53,542 bases of DNA from NCBI GenBank assembly GCA_021399395.1, contig JAAFKJ010000079.1:1-53542 (forward strand), in the 5' to 3' direction. Below the pieces are notes generated by a model, which was not told where the DNA came from, did not search any database, and was given only the letters and a program-made list of their open reading frames with translations. This DNA comes from Candidatus Heimdallarchaeota archaeon. GTDB taxonomy: Archaea; Asgardarchaeota; Heimdallarchaeia; Heimdallarchaeales; Heimdallarchaeaceae. Positions within the stretch are counted from its first letter, which is position 1; each line of letters opens with the position of its first letter. Made by a program: the position numbers and the translations under genes. Below, piece by piece: positions 1-8,863 of the stretch.

Positions 1-1334
1 CTCACTAGGATGACATCTTGTTGTTTATCAGCTACTTCTTTTGCTCTATCAGCATCAAAAATCGCTAACCCAGTTGCTGCTGCCGCACCTGCGGCTAAAC
101 CAGAACCTAGGAATTTATCATCCATGCTTGCTTTAACTTGTTTAATTGGGGCATTGGCGTCTATTTTTCCCCAATCCACAGATGGAAATAGTGTGTTTTC
201 GACATCACTTGGGTTGACTCTTAATATTGCTTCTTCCTTTGAAATTTTACCTTCATTAACTAAATCATATGCTATCTGACCAGCAGCTATACCTGTTCTT
301 TTTCCGTTTCTTGTTTGGAGCATGAACATTTTTCCTTGCTGGATAGTAAATTCCATATCTTGCATATCGCTATATCTTTCTTCTAATAATCCAGAGATTT
401 CTAGAAGCTGATTATATAGTTCAGGCATTGTTTTTTGAAGATCTTCAATTGGTACTGGTGTTCGAATTCCTGCAACAACATCTTCTCCTTGAGCATTTAC
501 TAAGTATTCACCATATAGTTTCTTTTCACCATTTGATGGATTACGTGTAAAAGCTACTCCAGTAGCTGATGTTTCTCCAAGGTTTCCATATACCATAGTC
601 ATAACGTTAACTGCTGTACCTAAATCATGTGGAATACCTTGATGGTTTCTATAATCAATTGCTCTTCTAGTATTCCAACTTCTGAAAACAGCACGAATGG
701 CATCATCTAATTGTTTTCTTGGATCTTGAGGAAATTCTTCTCCTAGATGTTCTTTGTAAATTGTCTTGTATGTTTGTATTAACTTCTTGAGATCATCAGC
801 AGATATTTCAGTATCATTTTCAACATTTAATTCATGTTTGAGTTTTTGTAATTCTTTCTCAAAATGTTCTTTACTTACACCTCTGACTACATCAGCATAC
901 ATGTACATGAAACGTCGATATGAATCATAAGCAAATCTTGAATCGTTAGAAACTTTTGCTAATCCCTCTACTGAAACATCATTCAAACCCAGATTTAGTA
1001 CTGTATCCATCATACCAGGCATTGAAATTTTTGCCCCTGAACGAACAGAAACTAGAAGCGGATCTTTCTCATCACCTAATTTCTTACCCATGTGATTCTC
1101 CAATGCTTCTAGTGTTTCATCAATACTTTCCTTTAATCCTGGAGGATAGGATTCATTGTTCTCTAAGAAATGAAGACATGCTTGAGTAGAGATTACAAAA
1201 CCAGGTGGAACAGGCAAACCTAAAGAAGTCATTTCTGCCAAATTTGCTCCTTTTCCACCAAGTGTATCTTTTAAATCTGCACTCCCTTCGCAGATTTCTT
1301 TATTAAAAAATTTGTAAACGTATTTCTCTGTCAT
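1..1334 (-). CDS. ppdK: Pyruvate, phosphate dikinase (3'-truncated by window edge)
   Basis: This ORF is absent from the supplied track because it runs off the left edge; I read it on the minus strand from ATG at 1334. The start encodes MTEKYVYKFF followed by LGGKGANLAEM and PVPPGFVIST, the hallmark of the N-terminal nucleotide-binding domain of PPDK/PEP synthase. Further motifs are SVRSGAKISMPGMMDT, GNLGETSATGVAFTRNP and MLQTRNGKRTG. About 444 codons are present, roughly half the usual ~870-900 residues. The phosphohistidine and PEP-binding domains lie outside the window. The enzyme interconverts pyruvate + ATP + Pi with PEP + AMP + PPi in gluconeogenesis/glycolysis. The DKxLG and TRNPxxG signatures favour PPDK over PEP synthase. 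An AGGTG ribosome-binding site lies 9 bases before the ATG. Confidence 0.93.
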   Translation of the reverse strand, partial: MTEKYVYKFFNKEICEGSADLKDTLGGKGANLAEMTSLGLPVPPGFVISTQACLHFLENNESYPPGLKESIDETLEALENHMGKKLGDEKDPLLVSVRSGAKISMPGMMDTVLNLGLNDVSVEGLAKVSNDSRFAYDSYRRFMYMYADVVRGVSKEHFEKELQKLKHELNVENDTEISADDLKKLIQTYKTIYKEHLGEEFPQDPRKQLDDAIRAVFRSWNTRRAIDYRNHQGIPHDLGTAVNVMTMVYGNLGETSATGVAFTRNPSNGEKKLYGEYLVNAQGEDVVAGIRTPVPIEDLQKTMPELYNQLLEISGLLEERYSDMQDMEFTIQQGKMFMLQTRNGKRTGIAAGQIAYDLVNEGKISKEEAILRVNPSDVENTLFPSVDWGKIDANAPIKQVKASMDDKFLGSGLAAGAAAATGLAIFDADRAKEVADKQQDVILV

Positions 1335-1371
1335 CTAATTGACACCTTCTGGTTAAGCTTTGAAACATTAG

Positions 1372-1382
1372 GTTTAAAAATT
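1372..1382 (-). promoter_or_regulatory. TATA-like box for ppdK
   Basis: On the minus strand the sequence ATTTTTAAACC lies about 40 bases before the ppdK ATG. Transcription starting 25-28 bases downstream would leave a short leader carrying the AGGTG site. Inferred from sequence only. Confidence 0.4.
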
Positions 1383-1412
1383 TATGATTAAGCAAGTTTT
1401 TCTTTGAAAGGG

Positions 1413-1422
1413 ATAAATTTAA
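1413..1422 (+). promoter_or_regulatory. TATA-like box for surE, probably leaderless transcript
   Basis: ATAAATTTAA is centred about 29 bases before the GTG start at 1447 and no Shine-Dalgarno sequence is present. This matches the archaeal leaderless arrangement, with the transcription start at or next to the start codon. It also supports the choice of GTG as start. Confidence 0.5.
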
Positions 1423-1446
1423 CTAATCTCAAAAGAAAACAATAAT

Positions 1447-2259
1447 GTGAAAGATAAATTAATACTATTAACAAATGATGATGGAATTAAATCCCAGGGT
1501 CTAAATTCCTTAAGAGAAGAAGTAAATAAAATAGCGAAAGTTGTCTGTTTTGCACCTGCAGAACCAAGTTCAGCCGTTTCTAAAGCACTTACTTTCCACA
1601 AACCAATAAGATTCTTTCAAGTTGATTATGAGGATGGATCTATCGGATATAGTACAACTGGTGCTCCTGCTGACAACATCTTTGTTGGATTTCATGTTCT
1701 TAAAAGAAAACCTGATCTTGTAATTAGTGGTATTAACTATGGAGATAATTCATCTATTCATTCGATTCTCACTAGTGGTACTTGCGCCGCTGCCTTTGAA
1801 GCTGCTTTCAACAATGTTCCTGCAATTGCTTTTTCAACTGATGTTGCTGACGACTCGCAGTTAATTGATCAAAAGGGAGTGGATTTTAGTAAAATAGCAA
1901 AAATATCAGCAGAAATCGTAAAAATAGTTCTAGAATTAGATTGGCCTGAGAATTTAGCATTTCTTAATGTGAATTATCCAAAAGAAATTACAAAAGACAC
2001 TCAAGTTTTCATTACATCTCCAACACTCTACAAATATGACAATTACATGGTTGAGAAGTCTGATCCTCGGAACTTACCCTACCTATGGTTATGGGGCGAA
2101 AGAAAAAAGACATTTCAAGAAAACACAGATAGTTGGGCAGTTGTTGAACAGAATGCCATCAGTATTTCTCCAATCAGTTTGGATTTGCACCGTATATCTG
2201 AACCTGCAACTAAAATTATGGAAAAATTACAGGATCAGATTAGAATTAATATAAGCTGA
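1447..2259 (+). CDS. surE: 5'/3'-nucleotidase SurE
   Basis: 270 residues, close to the family's usual 250-270. The N-terminal LLTNDDGI carries the metal-binding Asp pair. SGINYGDNS and TSGTCAAAFEAA correspond to the conserved SGIN-G-N and SGTVGAA-EA motifs of SurE. The family dephosphorylates nucleoside 5'/3'-monophosphates with a divalent metal. The gene starts with GTG, the only sensible start since an ATG one base upstream runs directly into a stop. It is divergent from ppdK and is followed after 60 bases by the helicase-like gene, which has its own TATA box, so the two are probably separate transcripts. Confidence 0.93.
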   Translation: MKDKLILLTNDDGIKSQGLNSLREEVNKIAKVVCFAPAEPSSAVSKALTFHKPIRFFQVDYEDGSIGYSTTGAPADNIFVGFHVLKRKPDLVISGINYGDNSSIHSILTSGTCAAAFEAAFNNVPAIAFSTDVADDSQLIDQKGVDFSKIAKISAEIVKIVLELDWPENLAFLNVNYPKEITKDTQVFITSPTLYKYDNYMVEKSDPRNLPYLWLWGERKKTFQENTDSWAVVEQNAISISPISLDLHRISEPATKIMEKLQDQIRINIS

Positions 2260-2292
2260 CACTCAATCCTCAAAAATCCATTAATCTTTTCC

Positions 2293-2300
2293 TTTAAATA
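2293..2300 (+). promoter_or_regulatory. TATA box for helicase-like gene, probable leaderless start
   Basis: TTTAAATA is centred about 24 bases before the GTG at 2320. No ribosome-binding sequence lies between, so the mRNA is probably leaderless. Confidence 0.55.
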
Positions 2301-2319
2301 CTAAAATCTTGATAAGAAA

Positions 2320-3729
2320 GTGATTGGTTTGGCCATTGAATCACGCGAGTACCAGAATTTCATAATTGAAAAAATATCCTCACTAGTTAAGGATAACCAT
2401 AGCGTTATTTTGGAGCTTGACTGTGGAATGGGCAAGCGCGTTATGATGTACAGACTTCTAACTGAGACATTCAAAGAAAAGAAAGTTATTGTTTTTCTTC
2501 AGACCCATTCTTCTCTTGAAGAAACAGTTCTGTACCTTGAGAGAGAATATGGGGGCATAGAAAAGTTAGCAGCAATTAAAAGTGGTACCAATGCAAATTA
2601 TAGGAAGTATATCATTGAGAATAATAGAGTAATTTTATCATTACCCACTGTTTTTTCAAATACTCTAAAGAAATATCCTGAGTTAGCTAAGGATATTGAA
2701 TTCATAATCATTAATGAAGTAGATCAAATAATTAGAAGGGTTTCACATCGTAGAGTATTGTGCGTTCCTTGGAATATGTTGCTCCCAGCTTTGGAAAACT
2801 CAAAAGTAATAGGTATGAGTGGTACATTAAGAGATGACCACGTTGTATTAGATGAAGATCAACTGAAGATTCGAAATGAATTGAAGACCTTGCTAGATTT
2901 TATTCCTAGAAGTGCAACAATCACAATTGAGGATTTTATGGATACAGATATTAAAGAATATATTCAAGATACAGAAGTTCTCATCAATCCTGTAAAAGAT
3001 GAAAAAACAGCTACCATAATCAATACGATTACAGAGCACATTAAACTTACGAGAGAAGAGATCATCAAGGAAGTAGGAGAAACATCTCCTAAAGATTTAG
3101 CAAAACTGCGAAAGGATTTCTTCAATAATCTACCGCTTATTGCAGTTGAAACAGAGTTGGTAGAAAACCTAAATAGTCTTCTATTATTGCGCAAATATGT
3201 TTATTCAATGCCTGCTAGTTCGTATAGGAACTATCTTTTTAGATATGATTTTGAGAAAAAAGAAACCTTCGATTTACCAGAAATTAGTGGGAAGGAATTG
3301 GAAATTGTAAAAATTGCAAAAGAATATCAAAAAATAACAGTTCTGTGTTCTTTTCTATCTACTGTTGATTCCCTAGCTTCGTTGTTAGAAAAAGAAGGGT
3401 TTGAAATATTCATAGTTACAGGAAGAATAAAAAATAAAGGAGAAATTATTGAAGCGTTTAAGAAATCAGAGAAGCAATCAGCTCTTATTTTATCACCCGT
3501 TGGGGAGAGAGATTTAGATCTTCCACAAACTGAGGTTATCATAGTATTCGATTTAGTTAATTCTCCCAAGACCGTTTATCAAAAAATGAAGAGAGGTAGA
3601 GGTGGGAAGGTAGTGCTACTTTTCTACGAAGACACTTCTGAGAAACAAAAAGTCAAAGGTGTTGTTGATAAGATAGCAATCCGTTATCCTTGGTCACTTA
3701 TCTTTCACGTTAATAAGAACAAGAAGTAG
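2320..3729 (+). CDS. Degenerate superfamily 2 helicase, Hef/FANCM-like
   Basis: 469 residues. A Walker A-like segment ELDCGMGKRVM sits near residue 31, IIINEVDQI (motif II position) near 129, and GMSGTLRDD (motif III-like) near 166. The C-terminal GERDLDLPQTE...VYQKMKRGRGG resembles the motif V/VI region of the Hef/FANCM/XPF group, where GLDIP and QRKGRTGR are usual. Motif II reads NEVD instead of DEAH and the P-loop ends GKR instead of GKT, so ATPase activity may be weak or lost. No ERCC4 nuclease or HhH domain is attached, unlike archaeal Hef. It lies directly upstream of rpoB, where many archaea carry rpoH. Fold assignment is fairly secure; function (repair versus other nucleic-acid remodelling) is open. 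Confidence 0.65.
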   Translation: MIGLAIESREYQNFIIEKISSLVKDNHSVILELDCGMGKRVMMYRLLTETFKEKKVIVFLQTHSSLEETVLYLEREYGGIEKLAAIKSGTNANYRKYIIENNRVILSLPTVFSNTLKKYPELAKDIEFIIINEVDQIIRRVSHRRVLCVPWNMLLPALENSKVIGMSGTLRDDHVVLDEDQLKIRNELKTLLDFIPRSATITIEDFMDTDIKEYIQDTEVLINPVKDEKTATIINTITEHIKLTREEIIKEVGETSPKDLAKLRKDFFNNLPLIAVETELVENLNSLLLLRKYVYSMPASSYRNYLFRYDFEKKETFDLPEISGKELEIVKIAKEYQKITVLCSFLSTVDSLASLLEKEGFEIFIVTGRIKNKGEIIEAFKKSEKQSALILSPVGERDLDLPQTEVIIVFDLVNSPKTVYQKMKRGRGGKVVLLFYEDTSEKQKVKGVVDKIAIRYPWSLIFHVNKNKK

Positions 3730-3757
3730 TCTAGTAATAGCAGTCTTGATTCATAAG

Positions 3758-3770
3758 CTTTTTAATATAA
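3758..3770 (+). promoter_or_regulatory. TATA-like box for rpoB
   Basis: CTTTTTAATATAA lies about 60 bases before the rpoB ATG. A start 26-30 bases downstream gives a leader of about 30 bases, which contains the AAGGTG ribosome-binding site at 3813-3818. Confidence 0.5.
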
Positions 3771-3823
3771 CAGAAAACCACTTTACTGCGAGGAATTAAT
3801 TTTTATTTGGTTAAGGTGTTTAA

Positions 3824-6800
3824 ATGGCCAAAAAGAAAAGTAAAGCAGACGCTAACAGTCGTTGGGTTTTAGTTAACTCTATGTTTGAGGAACTAGGTTT
3901 AGTTCGCCAGCATCTTGATTCTTTTAACGATTTCATTGAAAACGGTCTTCAATCCGTTATTAAAGAAATAAAGGTTATAGAACCTGAAGATTCTGAATTT
4001 TATGTTAAGCTGGAAAAAGTTGAAGTTGAAGAACCCACAATCCGAGAAGCAGATGGATCCCAAAGTTCCATTTATCCTATGGAAGCAAGAATTAGAAATC
4101 TTACCTACGCATCTAGATTAAATCTTCATATGACACCTATTCGAAAAGGTGGTAGCGATGGTGTCGAGATTCCCTTGGAAACAATCAGTGTTTTTATTGG
4201 ATATCTTCCCATAATGCTGAAGTCTAAAAGATGCCAATTATATAACCGTGCTCCAGAATCTTTAGTTAAACTTGGAGAAGATCCAAAAGATCCTGGTGGT
4301 TATTTCTTAGTTAACGGGAGTGAGAGAGTCATTGTTACTCAGGAAGATTTAGCTCCTAATCGAATTCTAATTGAGAAACTAAAAAGTAAAGGAAACGTAA
4401 CAAGTGAAGCTAAAGTTTTCAGTGTTATTCATGGTTTTAGAGCACCTGTTACTGTTGAACATACAAATGATGGTCAATTAAGAGTCAGTTTTCCAAGTAT
4501 GCCTAGAAAAATCTCTCTAATATTGCTTATGAGAGCACTAGGAATTGAGAGGGATGACATGATTGCAATGGCTATAAGTCCAACTCCAAAACTTCGTGCA
4601 AGAGTTATGTCCATCTTAATGAGGGAATCTTCAGAAATTGATACTACTGAAGAATCTTTAGATTATATAGGAAAGAGAGTTGCTGTAGGACAAACCAAGG
4701 AATATCGTATTAACCGTGCGATGCAAGTGTTAGATAAATATTTACTACCTCATCTTGGAAGTGATGAGGATTCAAGATTAAAGAAAGCATTCTTCTTAGC
4801 AAGAATGGCTCAAAGATTACTGGAACTTGAATTAGGTATTAGACAACAAGACGATAAAGATCATTATGCAAATAAAAGGCTAAAACTAGCTGGTGATTTA
4901 CTATTAATGCTATATAGAGTAGCTTTTCATGCCTTATGTCGTGACATCAAATACCAGTTAGAGAGAGTTACTGTCCGCGGTCGAAAACCCAATCTCAAAA
5001 CAGCTGTTCGTGCAGATTTAATTACAGAGAGATTGCGTCATGCTTTAGCAACAGGAAATTGGACAGGTGGAAAATCTGGAGTAAGCCAGCTTCTTGACAG
5101 AACAAATTACATGTCAGCATTAAGCCATCTTAGAAGAGTTGTAAGTCCACTAAGTAGAAGTCAACCTCACTTCGAAGCAAGAGATCTTCATCCAACACAT
5201 TTTGGTAAAATATGTCCAAATGAAACACCTGAAGGACCAAACTGTGGTCTAGTGAAGAATCTTGCCCTTCAAGCTTTCATAAGTGTTGGTTTGGATAGTG
5301 CAGATGTCGAAAAGAAACTTATCAATGAGTTGAAGTTAAATAAAATTGAACCAAAAGATATGATTGAACCTAGCTCACCTCTTGCTAAGCTTGTTGCTGA
5401 CGCTGAGTATTGTAAAGTATTCTTAAACGGTAGTTTTCTAGGTGTTGTTCAAGATGCTAACGAATTTCGTAAAATAATTATACAAAAGCGTAGATCAGGT
5501 GACCTTCATCATGAGATTAATATTTCACATTATTCTGATACAAATGAAATCATGGTCAGTTGTGACGCAGGTAGAGTTCGTCGCCCTCTAATAATTGTTA
5601 ATGAGGGGACTCATGCACTCACAAAAGAGATGTTCAACTGGATTAAAAGCAATAAATGGTCATGGAGTGATTTAGTAAGAAATCAAGTTGTTGAATATGT
5701 TGACGCTGAGGAAGAAGAAAACCTATTCATCGCCATTGATGAAGATTATTTAGTATCCGAATCTTCTCATATGGAAATTACTCCAAGTACAATTTTAGGA
5801 ATTTGTGCTTCATTAATTCCATTTCCAGAACACAATCGTTCAGATCGTAACGTCTATGAAGCTGGGATGGCAAAACAAGCCCTCGGTATATTTTCAGCTA
5901 ATTTCAGATATCGTATGGATACAAGAGCTCATATCTTGCATTATCCGCAGAAGCCGTTAGTAAAAACTCACGGTATGGATTCCATTCATTTTGAAAGCCG
6001 TCCTGCTGGGCAAAATTTCATTGTAGCTATCTTATCTTATGAAGGATATAACATGGAAGATGCTTTGTTAATTAATAAAGCAGCCATAGAAAGAGGTTTG
6101 GGAAGAAGCACATTCTTCCGAACATATGATGCTGAAGAACGAAAATATCCTAATGGTCAAGAGGACACCTTTGAAATCCCTGATGATACAGTTAGAGGTT
6201 ACAAAGACGAATCCCAATATGTACATCTCGGAGAGGATGGAATTATTGAACCAGAAATTTCTGTTGATGGCAGTCGAGGAGAAGTTCTTATCGGCCGTAC
6301 CAGTCCACCTAGATTTCTAGAAGAATATACTGAATTTGAAGTTCCTCCTCAAAACAGAAGAGAAACAAGCAAGGCCATGAGACATGGTGAAAAAGGCATC
6401 TCTGACACGGTAGTGCTTACAGATACTAACGAAGGAAATAGGCTCGTAAAAGTCAAAGTAAGATCTGAAAGAGTTCCTGAAATTGGTGATAAATTTGCTT
6501 CACGACATGGTCAAAAAGGTGTAATTGGTTTAATCATCCCACAGGAAGATATGCCTTTTACTGAGGAAGGATTAGTACCTGATATTATTATCAATCCCCA
6601 CGCCGTTCCATCAAGAATGACAATAGGGATGCTAATGGAATTGCTTGCTGGTAAAGTTGCAGCACATTCTGGTGACGCAATTTACGGAACAGCTTTTAGC
6701 AAAATGAAGATTAGCGGATTGCATGAAGCTTTAATGAAACTTCAAATGCACCCACTTGGTAGAGAAGTAATGTATGACGGTAAAACAGGAAGAAGATTAG

Positions 6801-7222
6801 AGGGAACCATTTTTGTTGGATCTCAATTTTATCAAAAACTCCACCATCTAGTCCAAGACAAAATACATGCTCGTGCCCGTGGTCCTATTCAGATGCTCAC
6901 TAGACAACCAACAGAAGGAAGAGCTCGTGAAGGTGGTCTTCGTTTTGGAGAAATGGAAAGAGATTGTCTTATTGGTCATGGAACCTCCATTCTACTTAAA
7001 GAAAGATTGTTGGATGAATCAGATAAAACAGATGCTCTTATTTGTTCGAAATGTGGATTTCTTGCAATGTATGATAGAAATAGAGATAGATATCATTGTC
7101 CAATTTGTAAAGAGGAAACCACAGTCTCTAGAGTTGTCATAAGTTATGCATTCAAATTGCTAATGCAAGAACTAATGAGTTTAGGTATTGCACCCCATAT
7201 TGAATTAGAAGATGTAGCTTAA
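3824..7222 (+). CDS. rpoB: DNA-directed RNA polymerase subunit B (single chain)
   Basis: 1132 residues covering both the B'' and B' halves in one chain, as in Crenarchaeota and Asgard archaea and unlike most Euryarchaeota, which split the gene. Recognisable motifs are HPTHFGKICPNETPEGPNCG in the middle, the SRHGQKGVIG loop contributing to the active centre, and EGLVPDIIINPHAVPSRMT. A C-terminal zinc motif CSKCG...CPIC is followed by YAFKLLMQEL. The start is supported by AAGGTG 6 bases upstream. No rpoH precedes it and rpoA1 is not downstream. The next gene is convergent and separated by only 44 bases. Confidence 0.99.
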   Translation: MAKKKSKADANSRWVLVNSMFEELGLVRQHLDSFNDFIENGLQSVIKEIKVIEPEDSEFYVKLEKVEVEEPTIREADGSQSSIYPMEARIRNLTYASRLNLHMTPIRKGGSDGVEIPLETISVFIGYLPIMLKSKRCQLYNRAPESLVKLGEDPKDPGGYFLVNGSERVIVTQEDLAPNRILIEKLKSKGNVTSEAKVFSVIHGFRAPVTVEHTNDGQLRVSFPSMPRKISLILLMRALGIERDDMIAMAISPTPKLRARVMSILMRESSEIDTTEESLDYIGKRVAVGQTKEYRINRAMQVLDKYLLPHLGSDEDSRLKKAFFLARMAQRLLELELGIRQQDDKDHYANKRLKLAGDLLLMLYRVAFHALCRDIKYQLERVTVRGRKPNLKTAVRADLITERLRHALATGNWTGGKSGVSQLLDRTNYMSALSHLRRVVSPLSRSQPHFEARDLHPTHFGKICPNETPEGPNCGLVKNLALQAFISVGLDSADVEKKLINELKLNKIEPKDMIEPSSPLAKLVADAEYCKVFLNGSFLGVVQDANEFRKIIIQKRRSGDLHHEINISHYSDTNEIMVSCDAGRVRRPLIIVNEGTHALTKEMFNWIKSNKWSWSDLVRNQVVEYVDAEEEENLFIAIDEDYLVSESSHMEITPSTILGICASLIPFPEHNRSDRNVYEAGMAKQALGIFSANFRYRMDTRAHILHYPQKPLVKTHGMDSIHFESRPAGQNFIVAILSYEGYNMEDALLINKAAIERGLGRSTFFRTYDAEERKYPNGQEDTFEIPDDTVRGYKDESQYVHLGEDGIIEPEISVDGSRGEVLIGRTSPPRFLEEYTEFEVPPQNRRETSKAMRHGEKGISDTVVLTDTNEGNRLVKVKVRSERVPEIGDKFASRHGQKGVIGLIIPQEDMPFTEEGLVPDIIINPHAVPSRMTIGMLMELLAGKVAAHSGDAIYGTAFSKMKISGLHEALMKLQMHPLGREVMYDGKTGRRLEGTIFVGSQFYQKLHHLVQDKIHARARGPIQMLTRQPTEGRAREGGLRFGEMERDCLIGHGTSILLKERLLDESDKTDALICSKCGFLAMYDRNRDRYHCPICKEETTVSRVVISYAFKLLMQELMSLGIAPHIELEDVA

Positions 7223-7266
7223 AGTCTCCATTCTTCAAATTTCTTTATTTCTTTTCTTAAAATCGT

Positions 7267-7668
7267 TTAAGTACGAGATAGTATTAGGTCATCATATTCC
7301 TTATTGGAAATTTTCTTTATATTATAGTGGTGAAATTTTTCTCCTATAATTTTAGCAAGAAGATGATAGCACAGATTTTTTTCCCCTCTACTTAAAACTC
7401 TAATTTGATAATCTGTACATTCACAGAAGTTATCTTCGATTATCAAATAATTCTGGCTCTTTCCTTCTACTTCCCAAATGGCAATTTTCTCATTTAAAAC
7501 GTGTTTGTGCAATTTGTTTTCTTTGAGAATATTGAATGCTTTCGCACCCCTATTTTCAAAAAGAGACATCATTTCATTCTCGAATATTTCCGAGAGAGTT
7601 CCTTCATTTTGAATAAGAGCTAGTAATTTATCCAAATTCTTTTTATCATCAGTAGAAGATTGCCTCAT
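7267..7668 (-). CDS. SWIM zinc-finger protein, SWS1/ZSWIM7-like
   Basis: 133 residues, with the metal-binding motif CEC(16)CYHLLA near residues 82-105. This fits C-x-C-xn-C-x-H with the invariant trailing Ala of the Shu2/SWS1 family. The segment between the cysteine and histidine pairs, YQIRVLSRGEKNL, has the size and pattern of human ZSWIM7 (FAFSVLRKSDS..LCKHLLA, from memory), and total length (~140 in human) also agrees. In eukaryotes SWS1 works with a RAD51 paralogue to promote Rad51 filament formation. Here it sits alone, convergent with rpoB and followed by a gap before nusA. Domain call strong; Shu-like function is inferred from family resemblance. Confidence 0.7.
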   Translation of the reverse strand: MRQSSTDDKKNLDKLLALIQNEGTLSEIFENEMMSLFENRGAKAFNILKENKLHKHVLNEKIAIWEVEGKSQNYLIIEDNFCECTDYQIRVLSRGEKNLCYHLLAKIIGEKFHHYNIKKISNKEYDDLILSRT

Positions 7669-7774
7669 TTATTCTAACCTTGTTTTATTTTGCTATAATT
7701 TTACTTATGTTCAGTATTAGAATTTGTTTCTCTAAAAGTTTTTGACAAAATAGATGAAAGTAAAAGGTCTGATG

Positions 7775-8209
7775 CTATTGTTTGATCATTACATCAACAA
7801 TATCAAATTGTCTAAGAACTAAATTCTTTACTTTGTTGATGTTCTTACCGTTTCTTCCTATGGCCCTGCCTTTATCTTTATTATCAACTTCAACAGTTGC
7901 GACTTTTCCATTTTTCCTTTCAAGTAATGAGATATTCTTGATTATAATGGGTAAGAAACAGTTTTTGATGAATTTTGCAGGGTCAGAGGAATGTTCAATG
8001 ATTTCTACATCCTTTGCTATCATTTCTTTTAATTTATTGATGTTAATCCCTCTTTTACCTATCGCTAAACCAGCTTGTCCCTCAGAAACAACAAAGACAA
8101 CCTTGTTGTCTTCTTCCTCAACTATGCAATCGTTTATTGTAACATTTACAATTCCTTGGAGAATTGTTATATATTGCATTTCAGTTTGGGAAAGTTTGAC
8201 AGAAGGCAT
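7775..8209 (-). CDS. nusA: Archaeal NusA-like transcription factor (two KH domains)
   Basis: I start at ATG 8209 (MPSVKLSQTEMQYI) rather than the track's GTG at 8224, because archaeal NusA begins with a K-L-oriented segment like this and GGGAG lies 8 bases upstream. The 144 residues hold two KH motifs, GLAIGKRGININKLK near residue 50 and GRAIGRNGKNINKVK near 118. Archaeal NusA lacks the bacterial N-terminal and S1 regions, so the length is normal. The gene usually sits between rpl30e and rps12. Here it follows rpl30e by 218 bases but is 22 kb from rpoA2 and on the other strand. Confidence 0.95.
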   Translation of the reverse strand: MPSVKLSQTEMQYITILQGIVNVTINDCIVEEEDNKVVFVVSEGQAGLAIGKRGININKLKEMIAKDVEIIEHSSDPAKFIKNCFLPIIIKNISLLERKNGKVATVEVDNKDKGRAIGRNGKNINKVKNLVLRQFDIVDVMIKQ

Positions 8210-8339
8210 TTTTTGTACTCCCACATTTTGGATAGTGTTTTGTTGATTTTTTCGCGTTGCTTAAACACGCCTATTTCTTTATGATTCAAGTTAATTTTAG
8301 TATTCAGTTGTTTAAAAGTGTATTCAAACATAAGTTTGT

Positions 8340-8395
8340 ATCATTTTCTTTGGATAACAAATTTACATTAAACACGCTATAATAAAGAAAATGAT
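8340..8395. repeat. 12-bp perfect inverted repeat between rpl30e and nusA
   Basis: ATCATTTTCTTT (8340-8351) is matched by AAAGAAAATGAT (8384-8395) with a 32-base spacer. It lies in the 218-base rpl30e-nusA gap on the side nearer rpl30e. It could be a transcript hairpin or a paired binding site. Confidence 0.6.
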
Positions 8396-8427
8396 TTGTT
8401 ATTTGCATCTATTCTTTACTCCCTATC

Positions 8428-8730
8428 CTATTTTTTCTTAACAGCTTTAATTATGTCACTATCTCCCATTGACAAAATTGTTAAAGCAGCTACGAAATGT
8501 GGACGACCACAAACAGCTCCCAGATCAAGAGATGACCCAGAAAATACCAATGTTGGTACTTCAGAGATTTCAGCATATCTATTTATATCCTCTTTAATGT
8601 CTTGAGGAGTGTTTTCTGCTAAAATTACTAACTTTGCTTGTTTGTTGAGTAAAGCTTGTTTAGCTGAATCTGCACCATAGGAAACTTTTCCTGTGTCGAC
8701 AGCTATTCTTATACTGCGGTTAATATCCAT
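8428..8730 (-). CDS. rpl30e: Ribosomal protein L30e
   Basis: 100 residues when started at ATG 8730 (MDINRSIRIAVDTGK), preceded by AAAGGTG 7 bases upstream. The track's 120-residue version adds an unconserved lysine-rich leader. SYGADSAKQALLNKQAKLVILAENTP and the central CGRPHFVAAL match the L30e/L7Ae fold. L30e is a 50S protein of archaea and eukaryotes with RNA kink-turn binding. It probably shares a transcription unit with nusA downstream, although the spacing leaves room for a second promoter. Confidence 0.96.
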   Translation of the reverse strand: MDINRSIRIAVDTGKVSYGADSAKQALLNKQAKLVILAENTPQDIKEDINRYAEISEVPTLVFSGSSLDLGAVCGRPHFVAALTILSMGDSDIIKAVKKK

Positions 8731-8863
8731 ATGTTTACACCTTTCTTTTACTTGTGGTCTTTTTTTACTTAAATTCTTAAATATTTGCACTTTCGAGTTT
8801 TATATAAAATAGTTATTTGAGTCAAAGGTTTTTCAGATATCATAAATTTGCATGATTATGTAA

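Noticed and set aside
10-279. 89-residue plus-strand ORF at the left edge (and 956-1189)
   Set aside because: Both are shadows of the minus-strand ppdK gene, which reads continuously from 1334 to the window edge.
3730-3823. Possible rpoH before rpoB
   Set aside because: Only 94 bases are available and no RpoH-like peptide is encoded; rpoH is simply not here.
7782-8246. 154-residue plus-strand ORF over nusA
   Set aside because: It is the antisense shadow of nusA, hydrophobic and low in complexity, while the minus-strand frame has two clear KH motifs.
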